A stretch of DNA of 10,352 nucleotides from JABHCC01 sp034658635 (GTDB taxonomy: Bacteria > Bacteroidota > Bacteroidia > Bacteroidales > UBA12481), in contig JAYEFL010000248.1 of NCBI GenBank assembly GCA_034658635.1, positions 1 through 10,352 of the forward strand, in the 5' to 3' direction. The notes beneath the pieces were generated by a model, which ran no database searches, had not been told where the DNA came from, and worked only from the letters and a program-made list of their open reading frames with translations. The translations under genes were made by a program, and so were the position numbers. Below are positions 1-7,584 of the stretch, in pieces (the stretch's first letter is position 1; each line of letters opens with the position of its first letter).

Positions 1-783
1 AACTGATTCAGGAAACCATAGTTTATCAATTCCGGGATTATCCTTTTGATATAAAGCCTGTTTGAAATCCAGGTATTCTTCAAGAAAGCCTTGGAAAACC
101 GTACTGATCATAAGGTTTGGATTGTTGATTTCTACCTGCATCAGATAGCTGTTATGGTAGGAATCAGGCAGGTTCGGTATTTGTCCGGTTAACAGTCTAT
201 GGTATCCCGGGTAGCGTAATTTTTGTGTTGCCCAGGCATACTGTACATCAGTTTTGTGATGAGTGACAAAAGCAGAATCCATTTCAGGATAACGCATGAC
301 GTATTCCTTCAGTAGCTGCAATTTTAATCCACGGATACTATCTGTCAGATGAATGAAGCGATCAGGTTTCAGTCTGTATAATTCTTCATTTGTAAGGGCT
401 GTGTTCCGGTCAAGTTTTCTCGCCAATCGCAGATAATTATTTACAGGTCCAAGTTCACCTCCGAATTCCACATTGTTTGGGAAGTTTTGAGGAGTAATCT
501 CCAGGGTTAAAGACTTGCCTGGTTCAAGATATACCTGAGTGAAAGTGTTGGCGAAAATAAGCATGCCGGTACCACTCATTTCAGGATTAAGGCTCATAGA
601 GAAATTCCCTTCTTTCGAAATCTTTGCACTATCCAGGAATGCTCCGAAATTCAGTGAAATGTAACCCTCTGTTGCTGTTGAAAGGGTGCCGGAAATCACG
701 GTTGTTTGTTCAGACTCAGACTGATTCTGGCATGCCCAGAGCCCCGCTGTCAGGAGAGCAATAAATAAAAAAATACGTTTCAT
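1..783 (-). CDS. Lipoprotein with DUF4369-like N-terminal domain, 3' end outside window
   Basis: The frame is open from the ATG at 783 to the window edge, giving 261 residues without a stop, so the C-terminus is missing. The N-terminus (MKRIFLFIALLTAGLWACQN) is a lipoprotein signal: basic start, hydrophobic core, and a lipobox-like LWAC with Cys18 as the probable lipidated residue. After a Ser/Glu/Gln-rich linker, residues about 27-100 read as short beta strands with an internal GNFS turn and a VYLEPGKSLTL segment. That pattern is seen in the DUF4369 domain, which in Bacteroidota often precedes a TlpA-like thioredoxin domain. Residues about 110-260 look helical. I infer an envelope thioredoxin-family lipoprotein, but the CxxC part, if present, lies beyond position 1. 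It starts 10 bp after the DUF2723 stop codon, so it is probably the last gene seen of that operon. The lipoprotein call is firm; the family is tentative. Confidence 0.75.
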   Translation of the reverse strand, partial: MKRIFLFIALLTAGLWACQNQSESEQTTVISGTLSTATEGYISLNFGAFLDSAKISKEGNFSMSLNPEMSGTGMLIFANTFTQVYLEPGKSLTLEITPQNFPNNVEFGGELGPVNNYLRLARKLDRNTALTNEELYRLKPDRFIHLTDSIRGLKLQLLKEYVMRYPEMDSAFVTHHKTDVQYAWATQKLRYPGYHRLLTGQIPNLPDSYHNSYLMQVEINNPNLMISTVFQGFLEEYLDFKQALYQKDNPGIDKLWFPESV

Positions 784-793
784 TCTCAAATGT

Positions 794-3700
794 CTAAACC
801 TGACCGATTAATTGCAGGTAGGTGTTGTAATACTGATTCAATTTTACCTCAATCTCTTCTTTTAATTCTGTTTGGCCATGCTCTTCTGCAATTCTGATTA
901 AATCTCTCATCTCATATTGCAGAGCATTTTGAACCTTCTGGCCAACAGCTGGTATATATTGCTGACCAAGAGATAGATAGTAGTCCATGTTGTCCTGAAT
1001 TCCTTTATAAGCCAATTGCAGAGCTTCGATTCCTATTTCGGTTTTACCGGCTTTGAGCCAGGCCTCAGCAGAAGCTACATCCAGGAAAGAATATCCGATA
1101 ACACTGGTGGGAACCACTTCCACCATTTTCTCCAGAACGTTGACCGCCTTTTCGGTTTTTCCTTCATCGATAAGTGCCATTGCCAGACGATTGAAATTGT
1201 TTCTCATATTGGTCATCATACGTCGGCAGGTCTCATCAAAATAGATAGTTTCATCACCAAAATTGGTATATCGGAATTTGTTGATCATGTTGTCATACAT
1301 GACTTCTGTATTGATCCGACCCCTGACAGATGACTGTCGTTCTCCTTTAATCGGTACCAAACGGTATGTGAGTCCTGAGAGCTCAAGGTATTCATCCAGG
1401 CTAACCGATCCTCCCTGTCCCGGTGTGGTATAGTAAATTGCACGTTCCCAATCGTTGTGGGCAAGCAAGTCGAGAATCATCAGCTGGTCCTTATAAATGG
1501 CCTGTCTGCCCATTGACCAGACGATAGGAGATTCAATCTTATCGGCATTCTCCTGAGAAACCGTACCATTGGCCACAACTTTAGCTGAATCCACAGCAAG
1601 CTTGAACTGAGTTGCGGGAATATAGTTGAATGTTCGGCCGGTAGAAGAGCTGACTGTAGTTGAGGGATTATCACTGCGAACAAAATCTATAATTTGTTTA
1701 AGGTCCTGAGGTCCTGTTAATCTTGGATCTTGTTGAATGGGTGTATATCCTCGTTTACCCTGACGGAAATGTTCGTAATCCATGCTCAGGGGTAGTGGTT
1801 CGGATTCATAATATTTCCGTTTCATTTGCTGGAGATACCACTCCTGAGGCATAAAAGGCATACAGGCTACCCTGACATCAGTACGGAAGTTTTCCACTTC
1901 CTGCATGTACCATAGGGGGAAGGTGTCGTTATCACCATTGGTGAATACAATAGCGTTTTCATCTAGTCCGGCCAGATAGTTATATGCAAAATCATGAGCC
2001 ACATATCTTCCTGAACGATCGTGATCATCCCAGTTTTCAACGGCCATAATCCCGGGAACGAGAACGAGTGCTACAGCTGTTGCTGCGATGGCTCCTCCTG
2101 GTCCTTTCAGGATCTTTGAGAACAGTTCATGCAGATAAATCACACCTATCCCGATGAACATGGTGAAGGCATAGAATGAGCCTACATAAATATAATCTCT
2201 TTCACGCGGGGTGACCGGTACCTCATTCATATACACTATGATAGCCACGCCGGTCATCAGAAATAGCATGCTGACGACCCAAAATCCCTTCCGTTCTCTT
2301 TTGTAGTAATACCAGGCACCAATAAGACCGAGTAATAAAGGAATTGCGTAGTATTTGTTATTGGCTTTACTGCCGGCGATGCTATCGGGCAGACTATCCT
2401 GCGGACCAAGGCGGGCAGCATCCAGAAATTTCAGTCCTGTAATCCAGTTCCCACTGGTAATATCTCCATGTCCTTGCTCATCATTCTGGCGACCAGAAAA
2501 ATTCCACATGAAATATCTTACGTACATGTGCCCCAACTGATAGCGGAAGAAAAAGCGCATATTTTCCGTAAAGGTTGGTTTGTAAATTGTTGTTGCTTGT
2601 CCATCCTGACCCTCCACCTGCAAAGGTGTTCCTTTTACTTTACCCCATCGTTTATAAGCATCAATATATCTTTGTTCGATACTGTTATACATTCTTGGAA
2701 AGATCGTAGTAAACCGATCGTCATATACATATTCTGTTCGTGTATCTGCAACTTCATATTTACCGTTGTTCTGGTAGTAGAATTTTTTCCCGTCTTTATA
2801 ATCAGAAACAGGAGCATTGTAATATTGTCCGTGTAACAAAGGCCTTTGTCCGTATACTTCGCGGTTCACATAAGAAAGCAGGCTAATGGTATTTTCAGGA
2901 TTATTTTCATCCAGTGGAGGATTAGCTTGTGAACGTATGGGGATAATCAGGATGGAGGAGTATCCGATCATCACGATAGTTACTCCCAGAATGATAGTAT
3001 TCCATAAAACATTTCCTTTTTGGTGTGTTTTCCATACTCCAAAAGCCAGGGCGGCTATCAGGATCAATATAAATATAGCCGCACCAATATGATAAGGCAA
3101 GCCGATAGTGTTTGTGAAAAACAATTCGGAGCTCATGGCCATCTTGATAGTCATCTGGATAACAAGGAATAGCATAATAGCTATTATCAGGAAGGATCCT
3201 ACCAAAGCGCTTAGGAAACCCTTTGTTGTGAAGGTGTAATTCTTGAAATAATATACCAGAACGATAGCTGGCAGTGCCAGAAGGTTAAGGATATGAACAC
3301 CTATAGATAATCCCATCAAAAAAGCAATCAGCATCAGCCAGCGGTTTCCGTATGGTTCATTGGCAACATTCTCCCATTTCAGGATAGCCCAGAATACCAC
3401 AGCGGTAAACAGCGAGGAAAGTGCATATACCTCAGCTTCAACAGCAGAGAACCAGAATGAATCGGTAAAGGTGTATGTCAGAGCTCCAACTAATCCGGCT
3501 CCAATCACCAGCAGGTTCTCAGTAAGGTTCAGTTCTTCCTTTTCTTTGAATAACTTACGAGCCAGGTGGGTAACGGACCAGAAGAGGAACAGGATGGTAA
3601 ATCCCGATGCCAGGGCCGATAATACGTTCATAGTTACCGGCACATTTTCCAGGTTGCCAAAGGCGAAAAGAGAGAAAAACTGTCCAAGCATCATGAAAAG

Positions 3701-3862
3701 AGGAGCTCCCGGAGGGTGACCGATTTCCAGTTTATATGCTGTAGCAATAAATTCACCACAATCCCAGAAGCTGGTAGTGGGTTCCATTGTAAGCAGGTAA
3801 ACCAAAGAGGCAATCGCAAAGACCACCCAACCGCTTATGATGTTAACTTTTTTGAAGTTCAT
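794..3862 (-). CDS. DUF2723 (TMEM260-like) membrane protein, putative protein O-mannosyltransferase
   Basis: The 1,022-residue product has about nine hydrophobic segments in residues 12-320 and four more in about 500-610, with large polar stretches between and after them. The first loop after TM1 carries WDCGE (33-37) followed by HPPG (49-52), the hallmark of the DUF2723 family. An acidic residue in the first external loop is typical of GT-C glycosyltransferases. A second conserved block, TPRERDY, lies near residue 550, and NGDNDTFPLWY near 640 starts the C-terminal soluble part. The last 120 residues contain helical pairs resembling TPR repeats (EGKTEKAVNVLEKM). The human relative TMEM260 is a protein O-mannosyltransferase, so a role in glycosylating exported proteins is plausible but inferred. 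Its length suits the Bacteroidota family. It lies 53 bp downstream of rnhA and is probably co-transcribed with it and with the lipoprotein gene that follows. The ATG at 3862 directly precedes TM1. Confidence 0.9.
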   Translation of the reverse strand: MNFKKVNIISGWVVFAIASLVYLLTMEPTTSFWDCGEFIATAYKLEIGHPPGAPLFMMLGQFFSLFAFGNLENVPVTMNVLSALASGFTILFLFWSVTHLARKLFKEKEELNLTENLLVIGAGLVGALTYTFTDSFWFSAVEAEVYALSSLFTAVVFWAILKWENVANEPYGNRWLMLIAFLMGLSIGVHILNLLALPAIVLVYYFKNYTFTTKGFLSALVGSFLIIAIMLFLVIQMTIKMAMSSELFFTNTIGLPYHIGAAIFILILIAALAFGVWKTHQKGNVLWNTIILGVTIVMIGYSSILIIPIRSQANPPLDENNPENTISLLSYVNREVYGQRPLLHGQYYNAPVSDYKDGKKFYYQNNGKYEVADTRTEYVYDDRFTTIFPRMYNSIEQRYIDAYKRWGKVKGTPLQVEGQDGQATTIYKPTFTENMRFFFRYQLGHMYVRYFMWNFSGRQNDEQGHGDITSGNWITGLKFLDAARLGPQDSLPDSIAGSKANNKYYAIPLLLGLIGAWYYYKRERKGFWVVSMLFLMTGVAIIVYMNEVPVTPRERDYIYVGSFYAFTMFIGIGVIYLHELFSKILKGPGGAIAATAVALVLVPGIMAVENWDDHDRSGRYVAHDFAYNYLAGLDENAIVFTNGDNDTFPLWYMQEVENFRTDVRVACMPFMPQEWYLQQMKRKYYESEPLPLSMDYEHFRQGKRGYTPIQQDPRLTGPQDLKQIIDFVRSDNPSTTVSSSTGRTFNYIPATQFKLAVDSAKVVANGTVSQENADKIESPIVWSMGRQAIYKDQLMILDLLAHNDWERAIYYTTPGQGGSVSLDEYLELSGLTYRLVPIKGERQSSVRGRINTEVMYDNMINKFRYTNFGDETIYFDETCRRMMTNMRNNFNRLAMALIDEGKTEKAVNVLEKMVEVVPTSVIGYSFLDVASAEAWLKAGKTEIGIEALQLAYKGIQDNMDYYLSLGQQYIPAVGQKVQNALQYEMRDLIRIAEEHGQTELKEEIEVKLNQYYNTYLQLIGQV

Positions 3863-3867
3863 AATTT

Positions 3868-3910
3868 AATAAGTTTTAACCCCCAACCCCCTAATAGTAG
3901 GGGGCTTATT
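3868..3910. repeat. G/C-rich nested inverted repeat between rnhA and the DUF2723 gene
   Basis: CCCCCTA (3887-3893) pairs exactly with TAGGGGG (3898-3904) around a 4-nt loop. AATAAG (3868-3873) pairs with CTTATT (3905-3910) outside it. A second run of C (3880-3884) lies within the outer stem. It fills most of the 53-bp gap just upstream of the DUF2723 start. Neither strand shows a U-run directly after the inner stem, so it is not a standard intrinsic terminator. Short C-run/G-run units of this kind are common between Bacteroidota genes. It could affect expression between rnhA and the next gene. Confidence 0.6.
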
Positions 3911-3915
3911 AATAA

Positions 3916-4446
3916 TTATATTGTATTCTCTGAGTCCCCCCTTCGACTCCGCTCAGGGACCGGTTTGCTGTCCCAGAGTCCCTGATCTTCTGATTCATAA
4001 ACTTCATCGGCAGGAAGATTATTGCCCAGAGATGCTTCTACTGCCAGTTGATCGCAGCGTTCATTTTCCGGAATGTTTGCATGACCTTTTACCCAGATGA
4101 ACTTCACCTGGTGTTTAGGGTATATTTTGAGGAACCTTTTCCAAAGGTCGGGATTCTTCTTTTTTTTAAATTGTTTCCTTTCCCATTCGAAAACCCAGCC
4201 TTTTTCTACTGTGTCTGAAACATATTTTGAATCTGTATAGACTGTAACCTGAGAGTTTTCAATCTTCAGGGTTTCCAGTGCTACAATCACAGCCAGCAAC
4301 TCCATCCGGTTGTTGGTTGTTAAGCGAAAACCCTGAGATAGTTCTTTTCGATTGTTCTTATGTTTCAATACAGCTCCATAACCTCCCGGACCAGGATTTC
4401 CCCGGGCAGCCCCATCGGTATAAATTATTATCTGAGGGCCTTTCAT
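3916..4446 (-). CDS. rnhA: Ribonuclease HI
   Basis: Cytoplasmic endonuclease that cleaves the RNA strand of RNA-DNA hybrids (R-loops, Okazaki primers). All four metal-binding acidic residues are visible: Asp11 (YTDGAARGNPGPGG), Glu49 (TTNNRMEL), Asp72 (VYTDSKYV) and Asp132 (NERCDQLA). The catalytic-loop His122 lies in WVKGHA. The basic, Trp-rich helix with KKKK at 94-97 matches the substrate-binding handle of the E. coli-type enzyme. The fold appears to end near DEVYE, about residue 150. The product is 176 residues against 155 in E. coli, and the extra tail is made largely of repeat DNA. Its ATG overlaps the MarC stop as ATGA, which suggests translational coupling. The enzyme is probably active, since the tail lies outside the core. 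Confidence 0.96.
   Translation of the reverse strand: MKGPQIIIYTDGAARGNPGPGGYGAVLKHKNNRKELSQGFRLTTNNRMELLAVIVALETLKIENSQVTVYTDSKYVSDTVEKGWVFEWERKQFKKKKNPDLWKRFLKIYPKHQVKFIWVKGHANIPENERCDQLAVEASLGNNLPADEVYESEDQGLWDSKPVPERSRRGDSENTI
3939..3958. repeat. Dispersed short repeat inside the 3' end of rnhA
   Basis: On the minus strand this reads CCCTGAGC then GGAGTCGAAGGG, an imperfect hairpin with CCCT/AGGG ends. It resembles the short TGAGC...GTCGAAGG repeat found scattered through many bacterial genomes, where it is often translated as odd tails such as PERSRRG. Here it encodes exactly such a tail, VPERSRRG, at residues about 163-170 of RNase HI. A separate stretch at 3970-3982 reads GGGACTCTGGGAC on the minus strand, the octamer motif also seen at 9872-9919. 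Assignment to a known repeat family is from memory of the motif. Confidence 0.6.
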
Positions 4447-5018
4447 TTAATTTCGATACCGGTATTGGATATAAACAATTTTATTGCGATGGCTAACAGG
4501 ATAATTCCGAAGAACTTCTTTAAAATCAAGATTCCTGCTTCACCCAGGATTCTTTCAAACCAGTGAGTCATTCTGAGTACCAGGAAAACGACAACAATAT
4601 TCAGAAACAGTGCAATGAGGATATTGATGCTTTCATATTCGGCTCTGAGTGAGAGGAGAGTTGTGATAGAACCAGCCCCGGCCACCAAAGGAAAAGCAAT
4701 AGGTACAATTGAAGCACTGGCTGGTGTGTCACCCTTGAATAATTCTATTCCTAATACCATTTCAAGTGCGAGGAACAGAATTATCAATGAGCCGGCAATA
4801 GCAAAAGACGAAATATCGACACCGAATAAAAACAGGATACGCTCACCTAAGAAAAGAAAAGCAACTAATAGCAAAAAGGCAACAAGACTTGCCTGAAAAG
4901 CTTTTATTTGTCCTCCCTTACTTTTTATAGCCAGGATGATGGGGATAGACCCCAGTATGTCAATCACGGCAAATAAAACCATGAATGCAGAGACAATATC
5001 GAGAAAGTTTAAATGCAA
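4443..5018 (-). CDS. MarC-family integral membrane protein
   Basis: A 191-residue, very hydrophobic protein with about six membrane segments in two related halves. The first starts NFLDIVSAFMVLFAVIDILGSIPIIL, and the middle carries PIAFPLVAGAGSITTLL (about 107-123), the conserved MarC/UPF0056 block. The length is within the family's usual range. The family was linked by name to multiple antibiotic resistance in E. coli, but that role was not upheld, and the substrate is unknown. The start is TTG at 5018: no ATG occurs in frame between it and the upstream stop at 5061-5063. The next in-frame ATG, codon 13, would cut into the first membrane segment. A promoter candidate lies 26-33 bp upstream. 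It is first in a cluster with rnhA, overlapping it by 4 bp. The family is firm; the transported compound is not known. Confidence 0.92.
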   Translation of the reverse strand: MHLNFLDIVSAFMVLFAVIDILGSIPIILAIKSKGGQIKAFQASLVAFLLLVAFLFLGERILFLFGVDISSFAIAGSLIILFLALEMVLGIELFKGDTPASASIVPIAFPLVAGAGSITTLLSLRAEYESINILIALFLNIVVVFLVLRMTHWFERILGEAGILILKKFFGIILLAIAIKLFISNTGIEIK

Positions 5019-5043
5019 GACTTGAGTTTTAAGTGATAATTTG

Positions 5044-5051
5044 CAAAGATA
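5044..5051 (-). promoter_or_regulatory. Promoter -7 element for the MarC-rnhA-DUF2723 cluster
   Basis: The minus strand reads TATCTTTG, an exact match to the Bacteroidota sigma-ABfr -7 consensus TAnnTTTG. Transcription would begin near 5037, giving a leader of about 19 nt before the TTG start at 5018. No clear TTTG -33 box is seen about 20 bp upstream, where heptamer repeats of the adjacent palindrome begin instead. Confidence 0.6.
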
Positions 5052-5064
5052 AGGAAAACTCTAT

Positions 5065-5224
5065 TAAGGCTTTAGGCTTTAGGCGTAAGGCTTATGTACA
5101 AGTATGAGTATTGAGTTTTCAGTATTTAGTTAAGTAGAAGTACTTTCCCTCATCACTTAACTAAACTCTCATCACTAATTATTTATACTTGTACATAAGC
5201 CTCAAGCCTCAAGCCTCAAGCCTT
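5065..5224. repeat. 160-bp imperfect palindrome with heptamer repeats at both ends
   Basis: An 18-bp block at 5088-5105 (AGGCTTATGTACAAGTAT) is the exact reverse complement of 5185-5202. An 11-bp block at 5125-5135 (TTTAGTTAAGT) is the exact reverse complement of 5155-5165. Both pairs share the axis at 5145, and AAGTACTT (5138-5145) lies near it. The left end is four heptamers of the TAAGGCT/TTAGGCT type (5065-5092). The right end is four AAGCCTC-type heptamers (5197-5224). No ORF of note lies inside. It begins 3 bp after the S46 peptidase stop codon and ends just upstream of the MarC promoter. The transcript would fold into a strong hairpin and could stabilise or end the peptidase mRNA. It resembles a MITE-like or extragenic palindromic element. 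Confidence 0.8.
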
Positions 5225-5227
5225 GGT

Positions 5228-7378
5228 CTAATAAACGAGTGTCATCTCATTCACAAGATGCGTAGCCCCCGCAAACTTATCCATAATCCAGAGGACAAAA
5301 CGAATATCCACATTAATACAGCGCTGCAGATCTGGTTCGAAAGCGATGTCTCCTGACATGGCTTCCCAGTTACCGTCGAATGCTAGTCCGATGAGTTCTC
5401 CACGACCATTAATGACCCCTGAACCTGAATTTCCACCGGTAATATCGTTGGTAGTCAGAAAACAGACTTTCATTAGGTCACCATCTCCGTAATCGCCATA
5501 ATCTTTAGCTTCCCAAAGTTCTTTCAGTTTAGGATGAACAACGAATTCCCAGTTATTTGGATCTTCTTTTTCCATAATGCCATCCAGAGTAGTAAAATAC
5601 TTGTACTTCACCGCATCCTGAGGCTCATAAGATTGCACTGATCCATAAGTCAGTCGCATTGAGAAATTGGCATCGGGATAATAAGGCCAGTCTTTTTCCA
5701 TTTTCAGAATACCATCAACCCATAAGCGTTGGCCTTTTGCCCGGTCGGTACCAAACTGACGTGATTCGCGCTGAATTTCTCCGGCTTTTGTAAAAATTGA
5801 CTTAGCAGCCTGGAAGGCAATATCTTTGTCCAATACTCTTTTGCTGGGATTATCGAGGAAGGCATTAAAGGCTTCTTGTGAGGCAAATACGGAAGTGGCA
5901 AACATTTTGTCGACGTACTTCTTGTAGTCGCCTTTGTATTTCTTTTTGATGGTGTTAAAAATATCGGCATGGAATTCAGCAGGTACATCTGCAGCAAATA
6001 ATTCCATCATAGCGGCAGTTATCTTCTGATCGGTAGGACCGTTATAATTTTTGAAGAAACGCTGAGCACCTGTCTTCATGCTTTCGGTTATCTCAGCAAT
6101 CGTCTCATCATCTGCTTTGTCAGATAATTGTCTGTAAATTCGATTTGCACGATTTGCAAAACCCAGAATCTCACTACCTCTGGTCAGGCATTCGCTGTAA
6201 TATTGTGCTGCGTTAGCATAAGGCGCGGCAGCGTCAACAGAGCTTTTGATCATAGTTAGCGCCTCACCATATTTCTTCTGCATATCAGGATCCATGTTGA
6301 TCCAAGACGTGAATTTTTCCTGAAGGCTTTCTCTTTTGTCTTTGAGTTTGAGATGTTTCAGTCCTTTAGACTGACCAATGGAAAACTTCCAGTAGTTGGT
6401 TGATCCTGAGTATTTTGAAGCATATTTAATACGCACCGCCTGATCAGCAAGCATATCCTCAAGCATTAACTCCTGACGAAGGCCACGAATTTTAATTCTG
6501 TTGGGATGGGTGATGCTCAATACATTATCAATTTCGTAAGAAGTCATGAATCTGGTAGTTCCACCAGGATATCCAAGAATCATTGAAAAATCACCTTCAT
6601 TAACACCCTTCATGGAAATCGGAAGAAAATGTTTTGGCTCATACGGTACATTGTCTGCAGTATAATCAGCAGGTTCTCCGTCGGGTGACATATATACGCG
6701 GAATACTGAGAAGTCGCCAGTCTGACGTGGCCACATCCAGTTATCAGTATCGGCGCCAAATTTACCAATGGAGCTAGGAGGAGCGCCTACAAAGCGAACG
6801 TCGGTGTACTGGGTATAAACCAACAGGAAGAATTGATTTCCACCAAAGAATGGTTGAACACGGGCAGAGCGAAATTTATTGGTTTCAACTTCTCCTGCAA
6901 TTACGCCAGATTCAGCACGGATAGCAGTTGCACGTTCCTGCTCGGTCATATCATCATTCAACAGTGCATTGACCCGGTCAGATACATCCTCGATATAATC
7001 AAGAAAAATAACGCGAAGACCAGGAGTTGCCAACTCTTCCTCTTTCGACATGGCCCAGAAGCCGTCTTTTAGGTAATCATGCTCGACGGTTGAATGAGAT
7101 TGAATTGCTCCATATCCACAGTGGTGGTTTGTGAGTAGCAATCCTTGTGCTGATACGATTTCTGAGGTGCAACCACCACCGAAAATAGCAATAGCATCTT
7201 TCAGGCTTGAATGATTAACACTATAAATATCTTCTGCAGTCAGTTCCAGTCCCATCTCGGTCATGGTACCAATGTTCAGTTTTTCTAAAAGAGGCAGTAG
7301 CCACATACCCTCATCAGCCTTAGCTGACAAGTTGAGCATCAGGGCGATACCAATGAATATTGCGGTGAGTTTTTTCAT
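5228..7378 (-). CDS. S46-family dipeptidyl-peptidase, DPP7-like
   Basis: Periplasmic serine peptidase that removes dipeptides from the N-termini of oligopeptides. The 716 residues match the family's usual length of about 700-720. Residues 1-21 form a signal peptide, probably cut before Asp22, leaving the DEGMW start typical of S46 enzymes. The chymotrypsin-like triad can be read from His85/His86 (TNHHCGY), Asp222 (TGDFS) and Ser651 (GGNSGSG). The residue 18 positions after the catalytic Ser is Gly669, in FDGNWE. The equivalent site in Porphyromonas gingivalis is Gly in DPP7 and Arg in DPP11, so a hydrophobic P1 preference, rather than Asp/Glu, is inferred. The central helical region (about 280-570) covers the regulatory domain expected for S46. 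It looks monocistronic, bounded by the palindrome downstream and an octamer array upstream. The ATG at 7378 gives a complete signal peptide. Confidence 0.95.
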   Translation of the reverse strand: MKKLTAIFIGIALMLNLSAKADEGMWLLPLLEKLNIGTMTEMGLELTAEDIYSVNHSSLKDAIAIFGGGCTSEIVSAQGLLLTNHHCGYGAIQSHSTVEHDYLKDGFWAMSKEEELATPGLRVIFLDYIEDVSDRVNALLNDDMTEQERATAIRAESGVIAGEVETNKFRSARVQPFFGGNQFFLLVYTQYTDVRFVGAPPSSIGKFGADTDNWMWPRQTGDFSVFRVYMSPDGEPADYTADNVPYEPKHFLPISMKGVNEGDFSMILGYPGGTTRFMTSYEIDNVLSITHPNRIKIRGLRQELMLEDMLADQAVRIKYASKYSGSTNYWKFSIGQSKGLKHLKLKDKRESLQEKFTSWINMDPDMQKKYGEALTMIKSSVDAAAPYANAAQYYSECLTRGSEILGFANRANRIYRQLSDKADDETIAEITESMKTGAQRFFKNYNGPTDQKITAAMMELFAADVPAEFHADIFNTIKKKYKGDYKKYVDKMFATSVFASQEAFNAFLDNPSKRVLDKDIAFQAAKSIFTKAGEIQRESRQFGTDRAKGQRLWVDGILKMEKDWPYYPDANFSMRLTYGSVQSYEPQDAVKYKYFTTLDGIMEKEDPNNWEFVVHPKLKELWEAKDYGDYGDGDLMKVCFLTTNDITGGNSGSGVINGRGELIGLAFDGNWEAMSGDIAFEPDLQRCINVDIRFVLWIMDKFAGATHLVNEMTLVY

Positions 7379-7405
7379 TTTCCTATGATTTTGAGTTTAA
7401 GAGGG

Positions 7406-7412
7406 CAAGATA
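7406..7412 (-). promoter_or_regulatory. Weak promoter candidate for the S46 peptidase
   Basis: TATCTTG on the minus strand, 28-34 bp before the start codon, is one T short of TAnnTTTG. Its -33 region falls inside the octamer array that starts at 7422. This is a positional argument only. Confidence 0.3.
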
Positions 7413-7421
7413 GGAAATTTC

Positions 7422-7517
7422 TGTTATTCGGTTATTCTGTTGTTCGGTTATTCGGTTATTCTGTTGTTCGGTTATTCGGTTATTCGGTTATTCTGTTATT
7501 CGGTTATTCGGTTATTT
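7422..7517. repeat. Left octamer array, 12 units of GGTTATTC
   Basis: Twelve contiguous 8-bp units with no interruption. Seven read GGTTATTC, two TGTTATTC, two TGTTGTTC, and the last is GGTTATTT. The first base of the unit is the main variable site (G or T). A 24-bp block (TGTTGTTC plus two GGTTATTC) at 7438-7461 is repeated exactly at 7462-7485, a sign of growth by block duplication. The array lies between two divergent genes, 43 bp from the peptidase start and 67 bp from the four-helix-bundle start. The 67 bp to the right are A/T-rich and show no exact TAnnTTTG on the plus strand. Confidence 0.95.
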
Positions 7518-7584
7518 AGATAATGCAGAAAGTTTTTCCATAATCAGACTTTATATGCATCTATACTATTAAAGACTAATTATT

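Noticed and set aside
3360..3719. 119-codon plus-strand open frame opposite the DUF2723 gene
   Set aside because: It is a shadow of a strongly supported gene, with low-complexity Ser/Arg/Asn composition and no recognisable domain.
3887..3910. Intrinsic terminator after rnhA
   Set aside because: The stem is G/C-rich but no U-run follows it in the minus-strand direction, where TTGGGGG comes next.
4980..4982. ATG at codon 13 as the MarC start
   Set aside because: It would cut into the first membrane segment and its conserved lead-in; the TTG at 5018 keeps the family N-terminus and fits the promoter spacing.
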